Assembly (NCBI GenBank): GCA_900541965.1
Contig: UQLN01000003.1
Coordinates: 1-64,000, forward strand
Direction of reading: 5' to 3'
Source of the DNA: an uncultured Parabacteroides sp.
Lineage (GTDB): Bacteria; Bacteroidota; Bacteroidia; Bacteroidales; Tannerellaceae
DNA: 64,000 nt
The translations under genes and the position numbers were made by a program. This document shows positions 60,375 through 64,000 of the stretch, one piece after another. The number at the start of each line of letters is the position of its first letter. Position 1 is the first letter of the stretch. Below the pieces are notes generated by a model, which was given only the letters and a program-made list of their open reading frames with translations, did not search any database and was not told where the DNA came from.

Positions 60375-63002
60375 TTATTCTTTTGTTATTTCTTCAGAAT
60401 CTTCAGAGTTATCATCCTCCTCGTTGACAACATCTGTTACATCATCCAAACCGGTATTTCCTATAATATGTTCATTTCCCTGATTTTCTTCCCGTAACTC
60501 TTGAACTTCAAGTTCAGCTTTCATTTCAACATTTTCCTCTTCTGTTTCAGACATAACTTTACATACGGAAGCTATTTCATCGTTACGTTTTTCGAGATTA
60601 ATCAGACGTACTCCTTGAGTGGCACGACCTATTACATTCAAGTCCTTAACTTTCATACGGATAGTGATACCTGATTTATTTATAATCATAATATCATTTT
60701 CTTCCGAAACGTTCTTGATAGCCACTAATTTACCTGTCTTTTCTGTAATATTAATAGTTTTTACTCCCTTACCTCCGCGATTCGTGATGCGGTAATCATC
60801 AATATTAGAGCGTTTACCATAACCTTGCTCAGATACAACAAGTACAGTTTCTTTATCTTTTTCTTTATCCTTGATGCATATCATTCCTACAACTTCATCG
60901 TTCGGATCTTCATCAAGAGTCATACCCCGAACTCCGGAAGCGGTACGGCCCATCATACGGACTGCACTTTCATGGAAACGGATCGCACGGCCATTACGGT
61001 TTGCTATCAGCACTTCGCTGTTGCCATTTGTCATACATACTTCAATCAAACCATCGTCTTCACGTAAAGTAATAGCGTTTACTCCATTTTGACGAGGACG
61101 TGAATATGCTTCAAGCAATGTTTTCTTGATAACACCTTTCTTTGTACAGAATAACAGGTAGTGTGAATTAATGAAATCAGTATCGGTTGTTAATTTCTTC
61201 ACACGTATGAATGCATTAACCTTATCATCCGGTTCTATGTTCAACAGATTCTGGATTGCCCTGCCTTTTGCGTTCTTCGCTCCTTCCGGTATTTCGAAAA
61301 CCTTCAACCAATAACATTTTCCTTTAGCGGTGAATATCAACAATGTTGCATGCATGGATGCAGGATAAATATATTCTACGAAATCTTCATCACGTGTTTC
61401 AGAGCCCTTAGCTCCTACTCCTCCGCGGCCTTGCGCACGGAACTCACTCAATGGAGTACGTTTGATATATCCCATATGAGAAATGGTAATAATCATTTCG
61501 TCGTCCGCATAGAAATCTTCCGGATTCAATTCTTCTGAAGCATAAACAATATCTGTTTTACGCTCATCTCCAAATTTATCTTTTATTTCCAAAAGTTCAT
61601 CTTTGATGACCTGCATACAGAGATCATCATTTTCAAGAATCCCCTTCAAATAAGCAATTAATTTTTCGATTTCTTCATATTCGGCACGCAATTTATCCTG
61701 TTCCAGTCCGGTTAATTGGCGAAGGCGCATTTCTACAATGGCACGAGACTGAATTTCTGAAAGAGAGAAACGCTCCATCAGACGCTCAATAGCTTCATTC
61801 GGACTTTTAGACGATTTAATAATTGCGATTACTTCATCGATATTATCGGATGCGATAATCAAACCTTCTAAAATATGAGCACGTTCTTCAGCTTTGCGCA
61901 ATTCAAATTTAGTACGGCGGATTACCACTTCATGGCGATGGTCTACAAACGCTTTGATAATGTCTTTAAGATTAAGCAACTTAGGACGTCCGTTAACCAG
62001 TGCAATATTATTTACACTGAAAGAAGACTGTAAAGCAGTCAACTTATAAAGTTTATTCAGAACGACACTGGAATTTGCATCTCTTTTTACATCCACCACA
62101 ATACGCATACCGCTGCGGTCGGACTCATCATTTACATTGGAAATACCGTCGATACGTTTCTCATTAACCAGTTCGGCTATGTTTTTAATCAACTCAGCCT
62201 TATTAACAAGGTAAGGTATTTCTGTAATGATTATTTTTTCATGATTATTTTCGACTTCTATTTCTGCCTTACCGCGCAGGATGATACGTCCCCTACCCGT
62301 TTCGAAAGCATCTTTTACCCCGGCATATCCGTAGATTGTGGCGCCTGTAGGGAAATCCGGAGCTTTAATATACTCCATCAAGCCTTCTACTTCAATATCA
62401 CCACGGGCATCAATATAAGCTATACAGCCATCCAAAACCTCAGTAAGGTTATGAGTTGGCATGTTTGTAGCCATACCTACGGCAATACCGGAACCGCCAT
62501 TCACCAGCAAGTTTGGAATACGGGTAGGTAATACGGTCGGTTCTTTCAGCGTATCATCAAAGTTCAACTGGAAGTCTACCGTATCTTTATCGATATCCCG
62601 GAGCATTTCTTCCGCAACCTTGCTTAATCTTGCTTCCGTATAACGCATAGCAGCAGGGCTGTCACCATCTACAGAACCGAAGTTTCCTTGTCCATCGACC
62701 AACGTATAACGCATAGACCAGGTCTGTGCCATACGAACCATCGCAAAATAGACGGAAGAGTCGCCATGCGGATGATATTTACCTAAAACTTCACCAACAA
62801 TTCTTGCAGATTTTTTATAAGGTTTGTCGGATGTATTTCCCAATTCGTTCATTCCAAATAAAATACGACGATGAACGGGTTTGAAACCATCCCTAACATC
62901 CGGAAGGGCACGCGAAACGATTACAGACATTGAATAGTCAATGTATGCAGATTTCATTTCCTCCTCGATGTTAATCTTAATAATTCTGTCTTGATCAACC
63001 AT
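60375..63002 (-). CDS. gyrA: DNA gyrase subunit A
   Basis: An 875-residue breakage-reunion subunit that introduces negative supercoils with GyrB. The active-site Tyr is in AAMRYTEARL. The quinolone-determining region HGDSSVYFAMVRMAQ is present, with Ser at the first resistance position. The GyrA-box (QGRGGVG) opens the C-terminal beta-pinwheel near residue 535, and the tail is acidic (DDNSEDSEEITKE). The GyrA-box and beta-pinwheel support gyrase over ParC. Confidence 0.97.
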   Translation of the reverse strand: MVDQDRIIKINIEEEMKSAYIDYSMSVIVSRALPDVRDGFKPVHRRILFGMNELGNTSDKPYKKSARIVGEVLGKYHPHGDSSVYFAMVRMAQTWSMRYTLVDGQGNFGSVDGDSPAAMRYTEARLSKVAEEMLRDIDKDTVDFQLNFDDTLKEPTVLPTRIPNLLVNGGSGIAVGMATNMPTHNLTEVLDGCIAYIDARGDIEVEGLMEYIKAPDFPTGATIYGYAGVKDAFETGRGRIILRGKAEIEVENNHEKIIITEIPYLVNKAELIKNIAELVNEKRIDGISNVNDESDRSGMRIVVDVKRDANSSVVLNKLYKLTALQSSFSVNNIALVNGRPKLLNLKDIIKAFVDHRHEVVIRRTKFELRKAEERAHILEGLIIASDNIDEVIAIIKSSKSPNEAIERLMERFSLSEIQSRAIVEMRLRQLTGLEQDKLRAEYEEIEKLIAYLKGILENDDLCMQVIKDELLEIKDKFGDERKTDIVYASEELNPEDFYADDEMIITISHMGYIKRTPLSEFRAQGRGGVGAKGSETRDEDFVEYIYPASMHATLLIFTAKGKCYWLKVFEIPEGAKNAKGRAIQNLLNIEPDDKVNAFIRVKKLTTDTDFINSHYLLFCTKKGVIKKTLLEAYSRPRQNGVNAITLREDDGLIEVCMTNGNSEVLIANRNGRAIRFHESAVRMMGRTASGVRGMTLDEDPNDEVVGMICIKDKEKDKETVLVVSEQGYGKRSNIDDYRITNRGGKGVKTINITEKTGKLVAIKNVSEENDIMIINKSGITIRMKVKDLNVIGRATQGVRLINLEKRNDEIASVCKVMSETEEENVEMKAELEVQELREENQGNEHIIGNTGLDDVTDVVNEEDDNSEDSEEITKE

Positions 63003-63146
63003 TTAGTTTTATATTTATTACACTCAATATCTCATCTTTTAAAAAGTGCACTAAGGTAAGGGTTTTCCGTTTATCACGAAAGTTTTTGAGCTGAAATTTT
63101 AACCCTTCGGGCTTTTACGTTTTTATTAAGGAATAATGGCACGGAA

Positions 63147-63181
63147 TTTGTTTATATAATACAGAGAGTTTATTATTTTTG
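63147..63181 (+). promoter_or_regulatory. Candidate promoter of clpC
   Basis: TATTTTTG at 63174-63181 matches TAnnTTTG. TTTG at 63147-63150 lies 23 bases upstream, slightly farther than usual. Confidence 0.4.
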
Positions 63182-63207
63182 CATTGTCACAGTACATTAT
63201 TATAAAT

Positions 63208-64000
63208 ATGAAAAATAACTATTCAAAGAGATTAATGGACGTCATTGAATATAGCCGTGAGGAAGCAGCAAGGCTTCAAAACAGTTATATAGGACCGGAA
63301 CACTTAATGCTTGCGATTATTCGTGAAAGTGAAGGCAAGGCCGTACAGGCACTGCGTGATCTGAATATAGACGAATGGGATATAAAAAAGAAAATTGAAC
63401 AAGAAATTAAGAATACATTCGACGCTGAGTCTCCTGTCCAGCATGAGATTGCCATAAGTAAAACGACAGAACGCGTACTCCGCATGAGTATGCTGGAATC
63501 ACGTTTATTCAAAAAAGAAGAAACCGGAACGGAACATCTCCTCCTTGCTATTCTGAAAGAAGAATATAACGTGGCTGCCAAAGTATTAAATAATTCAGGT
63601 ATCAGTTACCGCGACGTATATAATTACCTGGTAAGTGGAACAGGTTTGAACCGAATCGAAGAATTTAGCGAAGCCGAAGAAATAAGTGACGGATATACCG
63701 ATGACGACGAGGATGAAGATGAAGAATTCTCCTCCCGTAAGGACTCTCCCCGCTCCTCTTCCGGCAGTGCTCAACCCAAATCTTCGAATGATACTCCCGT
63801 ATTGGATAATTTCGGAACGGATATGACCCGTGCTGCCGCCGAGAATCGTTTAGACCCGATTGTAGGACGTGAAAAGGAAATAGAACGTTTGGCTCAAATC
63901 CTGAGTCGTCGTAAAAAGAACAATCCTGTATTAATAGGTGAACCGGGTGTTGGTAAATCTGCTATAGTAGAAGGTCTGGCATTACGTATCATCCAGCGTA
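63208..64000 (+). CDS. clpC: ATP-dependent Clp protease ATP-binding subunit ClpC (partial, 3' end off the window)
   Basis: 264 codons of the N-terminal part are present. The double Clp-N repeat (residues 1-145: YSREEAARLQNSYIGPEHL and LLKKEETGTEHLLLAIL-like segments) is followed by an acidic, Ser-rich linker (about 155-200). The first AAA+ domain then begins, with LDPIVGREKEIERL and the Walker A motif GEPGVGKSAI. It unfolds substrates for ClpP. The acidic linker is longer than in Bacillus ClpC. It is divergent from gyrA. Confidence 0.93.
   Translation, partial: MKNNYSKRLMDVIEYSREEAARLQNSYIGPEHLMLAIIRESEGKAVQALRDLNIDEWDIKKKIEQEIKNTFDAESPVQHEIAISKTTERVLRMSMLESRLFKKEETGTEHLLLAILKEEYNVAAKVLNNSGISYRDVYNYLVSGTGLNRIEEFSEAEEISDGYTDDDEDEDEEFSSRKDSPRSSSGSAQPKSSNDTPVLDNFGTDMTRAAAENRLDPIVGREKEIERLAQILSRRKKNNPVLIGEPGVGKSAIVEGLALRIIQR

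Overview
The window looks like a Bacteroidales chromosome, probably Parabacteroides or a close relative. The evidence is the recurring Bacteroidetes promoter (TTTG, a 19-21 base spacer, then TAnnTTTG), the absence of obvious Shine-Dalgarno sequences, a fimbrillin lipoprotein, a GH97 glycosidase, membrane-tethered TPR regulators and two hydrogenases typical of gut anaerobes. Genus assignment is inference.

Layout. 1-2034: the 5' part of a leftward fimbrillin-type lipoprotein gene, preceded by a segment bounded by a perfect 25-bp inverted repeat that looks like an invertible promoter. 2035-12334: a complete [NiFe] uptake hydrogenase locus. A leftward operon carries hypC, hypD, hypE, small subunit, large subunit, cytochrome b and maturation protease; a divergent rightward operon carries hypF, hypA and hypB. 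An ADP-forming acyl-CoA synthetase (12415-14475) follows with its own promoter. 14685-20677: leftward operon for a 2-oxo-acid dehydrogenase complex (E3, lipoate ligase, E2, fused E1) ending in a flavodoxin. 20999-31537: sugar isomerase/epimerase, a methyltransferase fused to a Cys-rich DUF3795-like domain, a CorC/HlyC-type membrane protein, a Trk/Ktr potassium system, xylulokinase, MtgA, LipB and a dihydrouridine synthase. 31512-38858: TamB, TsaD, PncC and an SGNH hydrolase. 39256-48169: a TPR/HTH regulator next to a GH97 glycosidase, an M20 peptidase, a DEAD-type helicase, an SAH/MTA-type deaminase and purine nucleoside phosphorylase. 48308-48603: three tRNAs (Gly-GCC, Leu-CAG, Leu-GAG). 48825-50735: an AT-rich accessory gene for a two-TM protein resembling putative AbiC-type phage-abortive-infection proteins. 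50981-53214: an HU/IHF-like protein and a TPR/AraC regulator. 53348-58880: serine acetyltransferase and a four-gene electron-bifurcating type [FeFe] hydrogenase (HndBCDA order). 59101-64000: TPR protein, gyrA and the start of clpC.

How it fits together. The [FeFe] enzyme is expected to dispose of electrons from NADH and ferredoxin as H2. The Tat-exported, cytochrome-linked [NiFe] enzyme is expected to take H2 back up and feed the quinone pool. The acyl-CoA synthetase and the 2-oxo-acid dehydrogenase fit fermentative acyl-CoA metabolism with ATP recovery.

Most notable: (a) the candidate phase-variable promoter of the fimbrillin gene; (b) three copies of a TTGACA-based palindromic repeat between hydrogenase genes, each supplying the TGA stop of the gene it abuts; (c) both supernumerary cysteines of the O2-tolerant [4Fe-3S] type in the hydrogenase small subunit; (d) the tRNA-adjacent AbiC-like gene with an unusual N-terminal half. 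All calls were made by reading the sequence; no searches were run.
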